Source: JBFLXR01 sp040757065
GTDB lineage: Bacteria; Pseudomonadota; Gammaproteobacteria; Burkholderiales; Gallionellaceae
DNA: 64,000 bases
Direction of reading: 5' to 3'
NCBI GenBank assembly: GCA_040757065.1
Contig: JBFLXR010000002.1
Coordinates: 62,001 to 126,000, forward strand
In this document: piece by piece, positions 25,912 through 34,212 of the stretch
How the letters are laid out: each line of letters opens with the position of its first letter
Numbering within the stretch: the first letter of the stretch is position 1
Made by a program: the position numbers and the translations under genes
Notes under the pieces: generated by a model
Database searches by the model: none
What the model was told of the DNA's origin: nothing
Seen by the model: the letters and a program-made list of their open reading frames with translations, nothing else

Positions 25912-26778
25912 TCAGGCGAAGCGCCCATTTCTGAAATCTTCGACCGCCTGATAAATCTCGTTCTGCGTATTCATCACGAAGGGGCCGTATTGCACGATCG
26001 GTTCGTTCAGCGGCTTGCCCGCCACCACGATCAGGCGCGTCGCTTCGTTTGCAGCAATCCGGACCCCGTCAGCCCCTTCGGCATCGTGCAAAATCGCCAT
26101 CCGACCCTGCGGCACAATAGTGCCTTGCACCTCAACCTTCCCCCGGTACACATACAAGAATGCATGATGACTTGCCGGTAATGCTGTGGAAAATGAACTG
26201 CCTGCCGTCATATGCACATCCAGATAAACCGGCTCGGTATCCGGCCGCTCTACGGCTCCGCACACCCCGTTGCTGCGACCTGCGATTACCCTGACTCTCA
26301 CGTCTTTTTCCAGGCTATATTCAGGTATTTCCCGACTGGGGAAATCGCGATACCACGGCTCGGTCATTTTGCGTGCGGCCGGCAAATTCAACCAAAGTTG
26401 GAATCCTTCCATCAAACCTTCGGTCTGCTCAGGAATTTCCGAATGCACCACGCCCCGCCCGGCGGTCATCCACTGCACGCCGCCGCTTTCCAGCAAGCCC
26501 TCATGCCCGGCGCTGTCGCGGTGACGCATGCGCCCCGCCAGCATGTAGGTAATCGTTTCGAAACCGCGATGAGGGTGATCGGGGAAGCCGGCAATGTAGT
26601 CGTCCGGGCGCTCGCTACCGAAAGCATCCAGCATCAGAAACGGATCCAGCCGGCGCTGTAACCGCCCGGTCAGTACGCGACGCAATTTCACCCCAGCCCC
26701 GTCGGAGGTTTCTACGCCCTCAACCAGCTGTTCTACGGTACGCGGCCGTTGCACATCATCCAAAACTGCGGCATTCAT
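25912..26778 (-). CDS. Pirin family protein
   Basis: 288 residues from ATG 26778 with RBS GGGGAGGAC; the open frame to 26835 runs upstream without RBS. Pirin N-terminal cupin: FPDHPHRGFETITYMLAGRM, HRDSAGHEGLLESGGVQWMT, then GRGVVHSEIPE, giving the metal-binding His and Glu of a quercetinase-like pirin. The second cupin is less conserved. The cellular role is uncertain (oxidative stress, quercetin cleavage). Confidence 0.9.
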   Translation of the reverse strand: MNAAVLDDVQRPRTVEQLVEGVETSDGAGVKLRRVLTGRLQRRLDPFLMLDAFGSERPDDYIAGFPDHPHRGFETITYMLAGRMRHRDSAGHEGLLESGGVQWMTAGRGVVHSEIPEQTEGLMEGFQLWLNLPAARKMTEPWYRDFPSREIPEYSLEKDVRVRVIAGRSNGVCGAVERPDTEPVYLDVHMTAGSSFSTALPASHHAFLYVYRGKVEVQGTIVPQGRMAILHDAEGADGVRIAANEATRLIVVAGKPLNEPIVQYGPFVMNTQNEIYQAVEDFRNGRFA

Positions 26779-26831
26779 TTTGTCCTCCCCACCGGAAACG
26801 ATCCTGCCGACGACAGGAACCGAAGTGCTAT

Positions 26832-27659
26832 TCAATCGATTTCCAAATTATCGATCAGCCGGGTTTGCCCCAGCCGCGCCGCGCCCAAAACCACCAAGGC
26901 GGTTTCGTCCGACTGCGGCGGCATCAGCGTTGCACGGCTGCGTATTGCCACGTAATCGACTTGCCAGCCATGCGCCTGCAAAGCGGACATCGCCTCGGCC
27001 TCCAAGGCCGCAAAATTACGCGCACCTTGCCCGACTGCCTGCCTGATGCTTTCCAAAATTCGATATAAGCGAATCGCTTCGCTGCGCTCAACAGCGGATA
27101 AATACTGATTACGCGAACTCAGCGCGAGTCCGTCCGTCGCCCGCACCGTTTCGCCGCCGACAATAGTCACCGGCACATTGAGTTGTTCGGTCATCTGACG
27201 GATCACATACAGCTGTTGATAGTCTTTTTTGCCGAACACGGCGACATGAGGCTGTACGATATTAAATAGCTTCAGCACTACAGTCGCTACGCCGCGAAAA
27301 TGCCCCGGCCGGAACGCACCGCACAACTCGGCTGCGACCGGCGGCGGCTCGACCGTCACTGTTTGCGGCACGGGATACAAATCGGCTTCGCTGGGTGCAA
27401 ACACCACCTGCGCACCGACGCGTGCCAGCTTTTCGCAATCGGCCTGCAAGGTGCGCGGGTATTTGCCGAAATCTTCATTCGCCCCGAATTGCAGCGGATT
27501 TACAAAAATACTGACCACCACGCAGTCGGCGTGTTGCCGGGCGATACGCACCAGATCGAGATGCCCCTCGTGCAGGTTGCCCATCGTCGGCACGAGCGCA
27601 ATGCGAGGCTCGCGCTGCAAGCGCGCACGCAATGCCGCCACAGAAGAGATGATTTCCAT
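26832..27659 (-). CDS. panC: Pantothenate synthetase PanC
   Basis: 275 residues. VPTMGNLHEGHLDLVRIA carries the HxGH-like ATP site, then SIFVNPLQFGANEDF, FGKKDYQQLYVIRQM and GLALSSRNQYLS. Joins pantoate and beta-alanine. Its ATG overlaps the panB stop (TAATG). Confidence 0.97.
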   Translation of the reverse strand: MEIISSVAALRARLQREPRIALVPTMGNLHEGHLDLVRIARQHADCVVVSIFVNPLQFGANEDFGKYPRTLQADCEKLARVGAQVVFAPSEADLYPVPQTVTVEPPPVAAELCGAFRPGHFRGVATVVLKLFNIVQPHVAVFGKKDYQQLYVIRQMTEQLNVPVTIVGGETVRATDGLALSSRNQYLSAVERSEAIRLYRILESIRQAVGQGARNFAALEAEAMSALQAHGWQVDYVAIRSRATLMPPQSDETALVVLGAARLGQTRLIDNLEID

Positions 27660-28453
27660 TAAAAGCTATGTTCCTCTGCCGGGAACGCGCCGGTTTTGAC
27701 TTCGGTCACATAATTGGCGACCGCCTCAGCGATCGAACCGGCACCGGCCAAATAATTTTTAACGAAGCGCGCCTTTTTGCCCGGAAAGATGTCCAGCATA
27801 TCGTGGAGCACCAGCACCTGCCCCGAACAGCCGGCCCCTGCCCCGATTCCGATGGTCGGAACCGATAAATTTTCGCTGATTTCGCGCGCCAATGCGGCAG
27901 GTACGGCTTCCAGCACGACCATCCCCGCGCCGGCCAGTTCCAGTGCGCGCGCGTCGTCGAGCAAGCGCCGGGCGTCCGCCTCGGCCTTGCCTTGCACCCG
28001 ATAACCGCCCATCTGATGCACCGATTGAGGCGTCAACCCGATATGCCCGCACACCGGAATACCGCGCTCGGTCAAAAAGTGAATGGTTTCCGCCATCGGT
28101 GCGCCGCCTTCGATCTTGACCATCTGCGCGCCGGCTGCCATCAACCGTGCAGCATGCACAAAGGTTTCCTGCGGACTAACCTGAGAAGTACCGAACGGCA
28201 TATCGGCCACGATAAACGCCTTGTGCGCGCCGCGCGCGACGCAGGCAGTATGGTAAACCATCTCGTCCAGCGTCACCGGCAATGTGGTTTCATGCCCTTG
28301 CAGCACCATGCCCAGCGAATCGCCCACCAGCAGCACTTCAACGCCCGACATTTCGAGCAGGGAAGCAAAACTGGCGTCGTAACAAGTCAGCACGGCGATT
28401 TTTTCGCCGCGTTCGCGCATTGCCTGCAAAGCCGTCAAAGTCGTCCGCATCAT
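27659..28453 (-). CDS. panB: 3-methyl-2-oxobutanoate hydroxymethyltransferase PanB
   Basis: 264 residues. VLTCYDASFASLLEMSGVEV, LVGDSLGMVLQGHETTLPVT, VKIEGGAPMA and IGIGAGAGCSGQVLVLHDML are the conserved blocks, including the Mg-binding Asp and Glu. The gene overlaps the kinase stop. Two consecutive ATG codons (28453 and 28450); AGGGGG is better spaced for the second. Confidence 0.96.
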   Translation of the reverse strand: MMRTTLTALQAMRERGEKIAVLTCYDASFASLLEMSGVEVLLVGDSLGMVLQGHETTLPVTLDEMVYHTACVARGAHKAFIVADMPFGTSQVSPQETFVHAARLMAAGAQMVKIEGGAPMAETIHFLTERGIPVCGHIGLTPQSVHQMGGYRVQGKAEADARRLLDDARALELAGAGMVVLEAVPAALAREISENLSVPTIGIGAGAGCSGQVLVLHDMLDIFPGKKARFVKNYLAGAGSIAEAVANYVTEVKTGAFPAEEHSF

Positions 28454-29091
28454 GCCCCCTTGCTCAAGAATTCGCGCTGACCGCGCATCGCCTCGATGCG
28501 CGCCAACAGTAAGGAAAAATCCTGCGCATTATCCACGAAATTCAGATTCTCGCTATCCACCACCAACACCGGTGCTGCCGTGTAGTTGTAGAAAAAATCG
28601 CTGTACGCGCCGGACAAACGAATTAAATACTCTTCGGCCAACGGCTGCTCATAGGCCCGCGCGCGTTGCTTGACCCGCTCCGCCAGCGTGGCGGGGCTAG
28701 CCTGCAAGTAAATCACCAAATCCGGTGTCGGTGCTTGCAGTGCCAGTGTCCGGTACAAATTCTGGTATAGCGCGAACTCGTCGTCGCTCAGCGTCAAACG
28801 GGCGAACAAGGCATCCTTATCGAACAAATAGTCCGCCACTGTGCTGCCGCTGAACAAATCCATCTGGGTCAGGCCGCGCAATTCGTTGATGCGCTGAAAC
28901 AAGAAAAACAACTGCGTCGCTAAAGCATGGCGTTCGGGGTCTTCGTAAAAGCGCGCGAGGAAAGGATTTTCTTCCGGTCGCTCCAGCAGAGTCTGCCAAG
29001 CCAAATGTGCAGCCAAACGGTTGGTCAGCGTCGTTTTGCCGACGCCGATGGGACCCTCGACCGCCACCAGCCGGCAGTGCTCAAGCCGCAT
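28450..29091 (-). CDS. Deoxynucleoside kinase family protein
   Basis: 213 residues from ATG 29091 with GGAGCGG upstream; the frame runs further upstream into folK, which argues against a longer form. P-loop GPIGVGKTTL (13-22), then LERPEENPFLARFYEDPERHA, YLFDKDALFARLTL, VIYLQASPATLAERV and RARAYEQPLAEEYL, which match the dGK/dAK-type family. Its position between folK and panB is common in betaproteobacteria. Salvage of deoxynucleosides is the family role; the substrate is open. Confidence 0.9.
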   Translation of the reverse strand: MRLEHCRLVAVEGPIGVGKTTLTNRLAAHLAWQTLLERPEENPFLARFYEDPERHALATQLFFLFQRINELRGLTQMDLFSGSTVADYLFDKDALFARLTLSDDEFALYQNLYRTLALQAPTPDLVIYLQASPATLAERVKQRARAYEQPLAEEYLIRLSGAYSDFFYNYTAAPVLVVDSENLNFVDNAQDFSLLLARIEAMRGQREFLSKGA

Positions 29092-29569
29092 GGGCAATCC
29101 GCTCCAGTCGCTGCCCTTCGCACGCAGCCATAGCCGCTGCCGCACTTCCGACCCCCGGAATCGCGCAGTCCGGCACAATTTCCAGCAACGGTTGCAACAC
29201 AAAAGCGCGCAGATGCATTTGCGGATGCGGAATGGTCAATCCCGGTTCATGCAATTGCAGATTATCGTACAGCAACACATCGAGATCCAGTGTGCGCGGC
29301 GCATTGCGGAATTCGCGGGTGCGTCCGAAAGTCTGCTCCAAGGTCAGCAAGGCATCCAGCAAGGCATGAGGAGACAATTCGGTTTCTACCTGAGCGACGG
29401 CATTGATGAAATCGGGCTGATCCAGATAACCGACCGGCGCGCTACGATACAGCGAGGAGCGGGCGAGCAGCCGCGTGTGCGGCAAAGCATCGAATTTGCG
29501 CATCGCTTCGGCAACTTTGATAGTCGGCTCGGACAGATTGCTGCCCAGCCCGATATAAGCTACCGCCAC
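29081..29569 (-). CDS. folK: HPPK FolK
   Basis: 162 residues: AYIGLGSNLSEP, RSSLYRSAPVGYLDQPDFIN, LLTLEQTFGRTREFRNAPRT, LDLDVLLYDN and IPHPQMHLRAFVLQPL. All pyrophosphokinase motifs, including the Asp pair in LDLD, are present. Catalyses pyrophosphate transfer to 6-hydroxymethyl-dihydropterin on the way to folate. It lies 2 bp after pcnB. Confidence 0.96.
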   Translation of the reverse strand: MAVAYIGLGSNLSEPTIKVAEAMRKFDALPHTRLLARSSLYRSAPVGYLDQPDFINAVAQVETELSPHALLDALLTLEQTFGRTREFRNAPRTLDLDVLLYDNLQLHEPGLTIPHPQMHLRAFVLQPLLEIVPDCAIPGVGSAAAAMAACEGQRLERIAHAA

Positions 29570-29571
29570 GA

Positions 29572-30915
29572 TTAATCCGCGCCGCCCGAATGCGCCTGCC
29601 CGGAGGGTTTGCGGCGACGGCGGCGGCGCTTCTTTTGCCCACCTGTTTCCGGCTGTAGCATTTCGCTGCGTCGCTCAGCCGAAGCATCTTGAAATTCTTC
29701 CCACCACTTACCCAACTCGGCAGGCACTTCGCCACTGGCGCAGCGCAACAGCAAGAAATCGTAAGCCGCGCGGAAACGGTGCTGCTCCAGCAAGCGGTAA
29801 GGCCGCTGCCCGCTGCACTGCTCAAAGCGCGGTTGCAGCAACCACAACTCTTTCATCACAGCATCGTGGCGGCGTGGAATGGCCAACTGTTCACGCTGGC
29901 GATCCAACACTTCGTCCATCGCCGCATGCAAAGCCGGAATGCTGCGTTCGCCCTCTGCCTCGCGTGTGCGCCACGCACTCAAGACCTCGTGCCACAACAA
30001 GGCGGCAAACAGGAAAGCAGGCGAAGAGGGACGATCTTCGCGAATGCGCTGATCGGTATTCTGCAAGGCCAGCATCACAAAGCGTTCGCCTTGTGGCTGC
30101 TCAAGAATGACATCCAGCATCGGCAGCAAACCGTGATGCAGATTCATCGCACGCAATGCTTTAATACATTCGACGGCATGACCGGATTGCAGCAATTTAA
30201 GCATTTCGTCGAGCAACCGTGCCTGCGGAACATTGCCGAGCAATTCTTTGAGCTGCCCGATTGGCGCAGCAGTCGCGGCATCCAGCTTCATACCCAGCTT
30301 GGCGGACAATCGCACGGCGCGCAACATACGCACGGGGTCTTCACGGTAGCGCGTGGCCGGATCGCCGATCATGCGCAACACATTGGCCCGAATATCCTGA
30401 TAGCCGTGGTGATAATCGAAAATTTCCTGCGAGGTCGGATCGTAAAACAGCGCGTTGGCGGTAAAGTCACGCCGGGCGGCATCCTGCTCCTGTGTGCCGA
30501 ATTCATTGTCGCGCAGCAAGCGCCCATGCTCGTCGGTTTCGGCCTGATCGGCATCGACCATGCGGCGGAAGGTGGAAACTTCGACCGTTTCTTCGCCGAA
30601 CATCACATGCACCAGACGGAAGCGCCGCCCAATGATGCGGGCACGGCGAAATACGCGGCGCACCTCTTCAGGCGTCGCATCGGTCGCCACGTCGAAATCT
30701 TTGGGATGGCGATCCAGCAGCAGATCGCGCACTGCGCCGCCGACCACATAGGCGGTATAGCCTGCCGCTTGCAGGCCGTCGGTCACGCGCTTAGCACCGT
30801 AGCTGATGCCGTCACGCGAAACGCCATGCTCCTCAAAGGGAATCACCTGACAGCCATTTTGCTGCCGGCTTTTCGACCGCTTGCCGAAAACGCGCTTAAA
30901 AAGTTTTTTAATCAT
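29572..30915 (-). CDS. pcnB: Poly(A) polymerase I
   Basis: 447 residues. Nucleotidyltransferase signature VVGGAVRDLLLDRHPKDFDV with the catalytic acidic pair (D73, D75) and a third Asp further on, then VEVSTFRRM and the head/neck basic motif YREDPVRMLRAVRLSAKLGM. The Lys/Arg-rich C-terminus (KKRRRRRRKPSG) fits RNA binding. PcnB rather than CCA-adding enzyme because of length, basic tail and the pcnB-folK order. Adds 3' poly(A) tails that promote RNA decay. Confidence 0.93.
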   Translation of the reverse strand: MIKKLFKRVFGKRSKSRQQNGCQVIPFEEHGVSRDGISYGAKRVTDGLQAAGYTAYVVGGAVRDLLLDRHPKDFDVATDATPEEVRRVFRRARIIGRRFRLVHVMFGEETVEVSTFRRMVDADQAETDEHGRLLRDNEFGTQEQDAARRDFTANALFYDPTSQEIFDYHHGYQDIRANVLRMIGDPATRYREDPVRMLRAVRLSAKLGMKLDAATAAPIGQLKELLGNVPQARLLDEMLKLLQSGHAVECIKALRAMNLHHGLLPMLDVILEQPQGERFVMLALQNTDQRIREDRPSSPAFLFAALLWHEVLSAWRTREAEGERSIPALHAAMDEVLDRQREQLAIPRRHDAVMKELWLLQPRFEQCSGQRPYRLLEQHRFRAAYDFLLLRCASGEVPAELGKWWEEFQDASAERRSEMLQPETGGQKKRRRRRRKPSGQAHSGGAD

Positions 30916-30934
30916 TCAGATTCTGAAACATAGG

Positions 30935-30951
30935 TTCCGCTATTAGCGGAA
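30935..30951. repeat. Inverted repeat between pcnB and the HAD phosphatase gene
   Basis: TTCCGCT-ATT-AGCGGAA, a perfect 7-bp stem. No T tract follows on the minus strand. May be a weak terminator of the HAD gene or an operator near the pcnB promoter. Confidence 0.4.
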
Positions 30952-30994
30952 TCCGAGAAAGTCCAGATTATACCTCCTCCCCCGGCTCGCTGCA

Positions 30995-31660
30995 TCAAAC
31001 GCGCAAACTGAGAATCTCCCAGCCGTTTTGCTCGGCATGCGCCCGCAAGGTTGCATCGGGATCGACCGCGACCGGCCGCCGCACTTTAGACAACAAAGGC
31101 AGATCGTTCAACGAGTCGCTGTAAAACACGCTCTCGGCAAAACTATCCCAGTCCCAGCCGCGCGCCGTCAGCCATGCTTCCAGACGAATAACCTTCCCTT
31201 CGCGAAAACTGGGCACACCGTCCACCCGCCCGGTGAATTCGCCGTCGCGCTGCTCAGGGTCGGTGGCAATCAGATGCTCAATCCCGAATTCGCGCGCAAT
31301 CGGCGCGGTCACAAAGCTATTGGTCGCAGTAATAATCACGCAGACGTCGCCGCGCTCCAGATGATTGCGCACCAGCGCCTTGGCCAGATCGCCCATCATC
31401 GGACGCACCTTGCGGCTCATGAATTCGGCATGCCAGCCGTCCAGCACGCCGCGCGCGTGCCGAGACAACGGCTTCAACTGAAAATCCAAAAACTCTTCAA
31501 TATTCAAGGTTCCGGCCTTATATTGCTCATAGAAAGCCAGATTTTTCGCCTCGAACAATTCGCGGTCGAGTACACCTTGCTCGATCAAAAATTGCGACCA
31601 TTCGAAATCGCTGTCCCCGGTCAACAATGTGTTGTCCAGATCGAATAAAGCCAGATTCAA
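30995..31660 (-). CDS. HAD-IB family phosphatase (SerB-like)
   Basis: 221 residues from TTG 31660: GGGAG lies six bases before it, and the protein begins MNLALFDLDNTLLTGDSDF, as in the family. The open frame extends to 31885 but with no motif. D7 and D9 of the DxD nucleophile, IITATNSFVTAPIAREFG (motif II), and YSDSLNDLPLLSKV (motif IV) are intact. Similar to CicA/SerB-type phosphatases; the substrate is unknown. Confidence 0.88.
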   Translation of the reverse strand: MNLALFDLDNTLLTGDSDFEWSQFLIEQGVLDRELFEAKNLAFYEQYKAGTLNIEEFLDFQLKPLSRHARGVLDGWHAEFMSRKVRPMMGDLAKALVRNHLERGDVCVIITATNSFVTAPIAREFGIEHLIATDPEQRDGEFTGRVDGVPSFREGKVIRLEAWLTARGWDWDSFAESVFYSDSLNDLPLLSKVRRPVAVDPDATLRAHAEQNGWEILSLRV

Positions 31661-31694
31661 CTTCAACTCCCTCGTCGCTAAGCTGCACCACCCC

Positions 31695-31722
31695 TTGGCA
31701 GCACTGCGCATCACGTTATAAT
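31695..31722 (+). promoter_or_regulatory. Strong sigma-70-type promoter upstream of the PulE-like gene
   Basis: TTGGCA (31695-31700), 16-bp spacer, perfect TATAAT (31717-31722). It lies about 160 bp before the ATG at 31884, so the transcript would have a long leader. It could also drive a small RNA, as no gene lies in between. Confidence 0.6.
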
Positions 31723-31883
31723 GTACTAAAATGTAGCTGTATCGCCAGCAAGAATCGGCTTGCAGGGACGCAACAATACCAGATTGTCGCCGGAAGTCCC
31801 ACCGGCAAACTGGACAGGATACGCCGCCCGACTTCTGGTCGTGCGCCCTGCGGATATGCGGATAATCACAAAAAGGGAGACGC

Positions 31884-34187
31884 ATGGAACCCGATACGAC
31901 GAATTACCCGAAGCTAACGGAAGCGCTCGAGCGCGCGCATCTCGGGTTTCCGGCTCTGCTGGCGGACAAATATCCGCGCATTCTGGAGCAATTGGAACGC
32001 ACTTGGGGTTCGAAAGAAGCCGTCCAGTACCTCGACTCGCTGGTGATGGAAGAACGCGGCGACCGCGCCGGCTTCACCATCGAAGCTTTGCGCGATGTCG
32101 GTAAGCTGAAGCAACTGCACGAATATATTTACCCCGAACTCAGCATCAACCCGTACGACCCGTTCAGCGGCATCAATTTTGCAGAAGACTTCGCCGATTT
32201 TTCCACGCTCAGCGAAGGTAACGAAGTATTTTCCGCAACCGAAGCCGGCAAACCGTTCGCATCCGCTCCGTCGCCTGAAACCGAGAAGCGCCGCACAAGC
32301 CGCAACGGCTGGCCGCTGATCGGCTCGCAACACCAACTGCGGGACACCGCCGACCTGCTGCGGCACAAACAGCCGATTTACGCGATGCAAGGCCAGCCGA
32401 TCGGAAAGATACTCATTCATTTCGGCTGTCTGGACGAAGAGACGCTGAGTCAGGCGGAAGCGGCGCAAGACCACGCTGGAGCCAAGCACAAGGCGCTCGG
32501 TCAGGTCCTGGTCGAAACCGGGGCCATCGACGATGAAATTCGCATGCGGGCGCTGTGCGTACAGGCCGGCATACCGATGGTCGACCTTTCCTCGATCGCC
32601 GTTCCGAACGAAACCTTCCGGATGATCCCGATCGAAAAGCTGCGCGAAAAGCTGGTCGTTCCGCTCTCCAACCAAGACGATGCCGTATTTCTGGCGGTGC
32701 ACGACCCTTTTACCTTTACCGACCTTCCTTTCTTTTCATTCCTGGTCGGAAAAAAAATCGTACCGGTCTATTCGCCGAAGTATGAAATCATCAACCGCCT
32801 TAATCTGTACGGATCGGGGCGCACCGTACACGAAGACCGGGAAGAATTCCGTAATCTAGCCAAGCGCGCCAACGAACTGGCACCGAAACGCAGCGCAGCG
32901 CCGGAACAATCGCAACAGTCCGCCGCGGATGTTTCAGAAAATGATTCGATCATTATCAACATGGTCAATCAGATGATCGTGAATGCGATTCACGAGAAAG
33001 CCTCCGACATTCACGTCGAACTGTTCCAGAACAATAACGAGAGCAACATTCGCTTTCGTCGCGACGGCAAAATGGAGCATTTTTCCGACTTCCCCAAGAG
33101 CTACCATAATGCCGTGGTATCGCGCATCAAAATCATGGCGGGACTCGACATCTCGGAACGGCGACGCCCGCAGGACGGCAAAATTTCCTTCAACCTGAAC
33201 CACGGCGACACAAACCACATCGACTTGCGGGTTGCGACCATTCCCACGGTTTACGGTATCGAATTCGTCACCATCCGAATTCTGACGGCCAGCGAACCGC
33301 TGCCGCTGACCAAGATCGGCATGACGGATCAGGAAATTCAGATATTCCGCGACGTCTTCCAACGACCGTATGGACTGATTCTCGTTTGCGGCCCGACGGG
33401 CAGCGGCAAAACCACCACGCTGCACTCCGTACTCAGCGAACTGAACACCGACGACCGCAAGATCTGGACTGCCGAAGACCCGGTCGAAATCGTGCAGCCT
33501 CATTTATGTCAGGTACAAGTCAACAGCAAAATCGGCCTGACCTTTGCCAATGTGCTGCGCTCTTTCATGCGCGCCGACCCGGACATCATCATGATTGGCG
33601 AAATGCGCGACGAGGAAACCGCCAAAATCGCACTGGAAGCCTCGATGACCGGGCATCTGGTACTCTCCACGCTGCACACCAATTCGGCATCGGAAACCAT
33701 GGCTCGCCTGACCGATCTGGGCGTCGACCCCTTCAATCTGTCCGATGCATTGCTTGCGATTCTGGCGCAACGTCTGGCACGCAAGCTGTGCCATGCCTGC
33801 GCCCGCAAAGAGGAAGCATCGCTGCACGAACTGGAAGAAATGGCCAACGAGTACTACTACTCGGCATACGGCAAATCCCCTTCCATGTCGGAACGCGAAA
33901 CCATTCTGCAAAGTTGGCGCGACCGGTTCGGGGATAACGGTGCAATATATTTGCATCGCGCAGTCGGCTGCAAGAAGTGCACCGACGGCTATTCCGGGCG
34001 TATCGGCTTGTTCGAGTTGCTGCAAGCCACAACCGAAATCCGGCATCTGATACGCGATCAGGTTTCTGCGGCCGACTATCAGGCCGCCGGCATCAAAGAA
34101 GGCATGCACACCCTCAAGCAAGACGGCATCATCAAAGTTTTGCAGGGCATTACCGACATGACTCAAGTTCACAGTGCTTGCGTTTAA
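31884..34187 (+). CDS. GspE/PulE-type secretion or pilus ATPase with MshEN-like N-domain
   Basis: 767 residues; RBS AAGGGAG. Residues 1-120 form a helical extension that I do not recognise. Residues about 172-236 hold two MshEN-like units (PIGKILIHFGCLDEETLSQ and ALGQVLVETGAIDDEI). The GspE core follows: SDIHVELF, Walker A GPTGSGKTT (503-511), the Asp box with TAEDPVEI, Walker B RADPDIIMIGEMRDEET, and His box TGHLVLSTLHTN. A CxxC...CxxC zinc site is also present (CHAC near 636 and CKKC near 696). No other type II secretion or type IV pilus gene is in the window except the FimV-like partner downstream, which shares the tandem motif. It may serve a system elsewhere. Confidence 0.92.
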   Translation: MEPDTTNYPKLTEALERAHLGFPALLADKYPRILEQLERTWGSKEAVQYLDSLVMEERGDRAGFTIEALRDVGKLKQLHEYIYPELSINPYDPFSGINFAEDFADFSTLSEGNEVFSATEAGKPFASAPSPETEKRRTSRNGWPLIGSQHQLRDTADLLRHKQPIYAMQGQPIGKILIHFGCLDEETLSQAEAAQDHAGAKHKALGQVLVETGAIDDEIRMRALCVQAGIPMVDLSSIAVPNETFRMIPIEKLREKLVVPLSNQDDAVFLAVHDPFTFTDLPFFSFLVGKKIVPVYSPKYEIINRLNLYGSGRTVHEDREEFRNLAKRANELAPKRSAAPEQSQQSAADVSENDSIIINMVNQMIVNAIHEKASDIHVELFQNNNESNIRFRRDGKMEHFSDFPKSYHNAVVSRIKIMAGLDISERRRPQDGKISFNLNHGDTNHIDLRVATIPTVYGIEFVTIRILTASEPLPLTKIGMTDQEIQIFRDVFQRPYGLILVCGPTGSGKTTTLHSVLSELNTDDRKIWTAEDPVEIVQPHLCQVQVNSKIGLTFANVLRSFMRADPDIIMIGEMRDEETAKIALEASMTGHLVLSTLHTNSASETMARLTDLGVDPFNLSDALLAILAQRLARKLCHACARKEEASLHELEEMANEYYYSAYGKSPSMSERETILQSWRDRFGDNGAIYLHRAVGCKKCTDGYSGRIGLFELLQATTEIRHLIRDQVSAADYQAAGIKEGMHTLKQDGIIKVLQGITDMTQVHSACV

Positions 34188-34212
34188 CCATACCCACCAT
34201 TGCGAGACTCTT

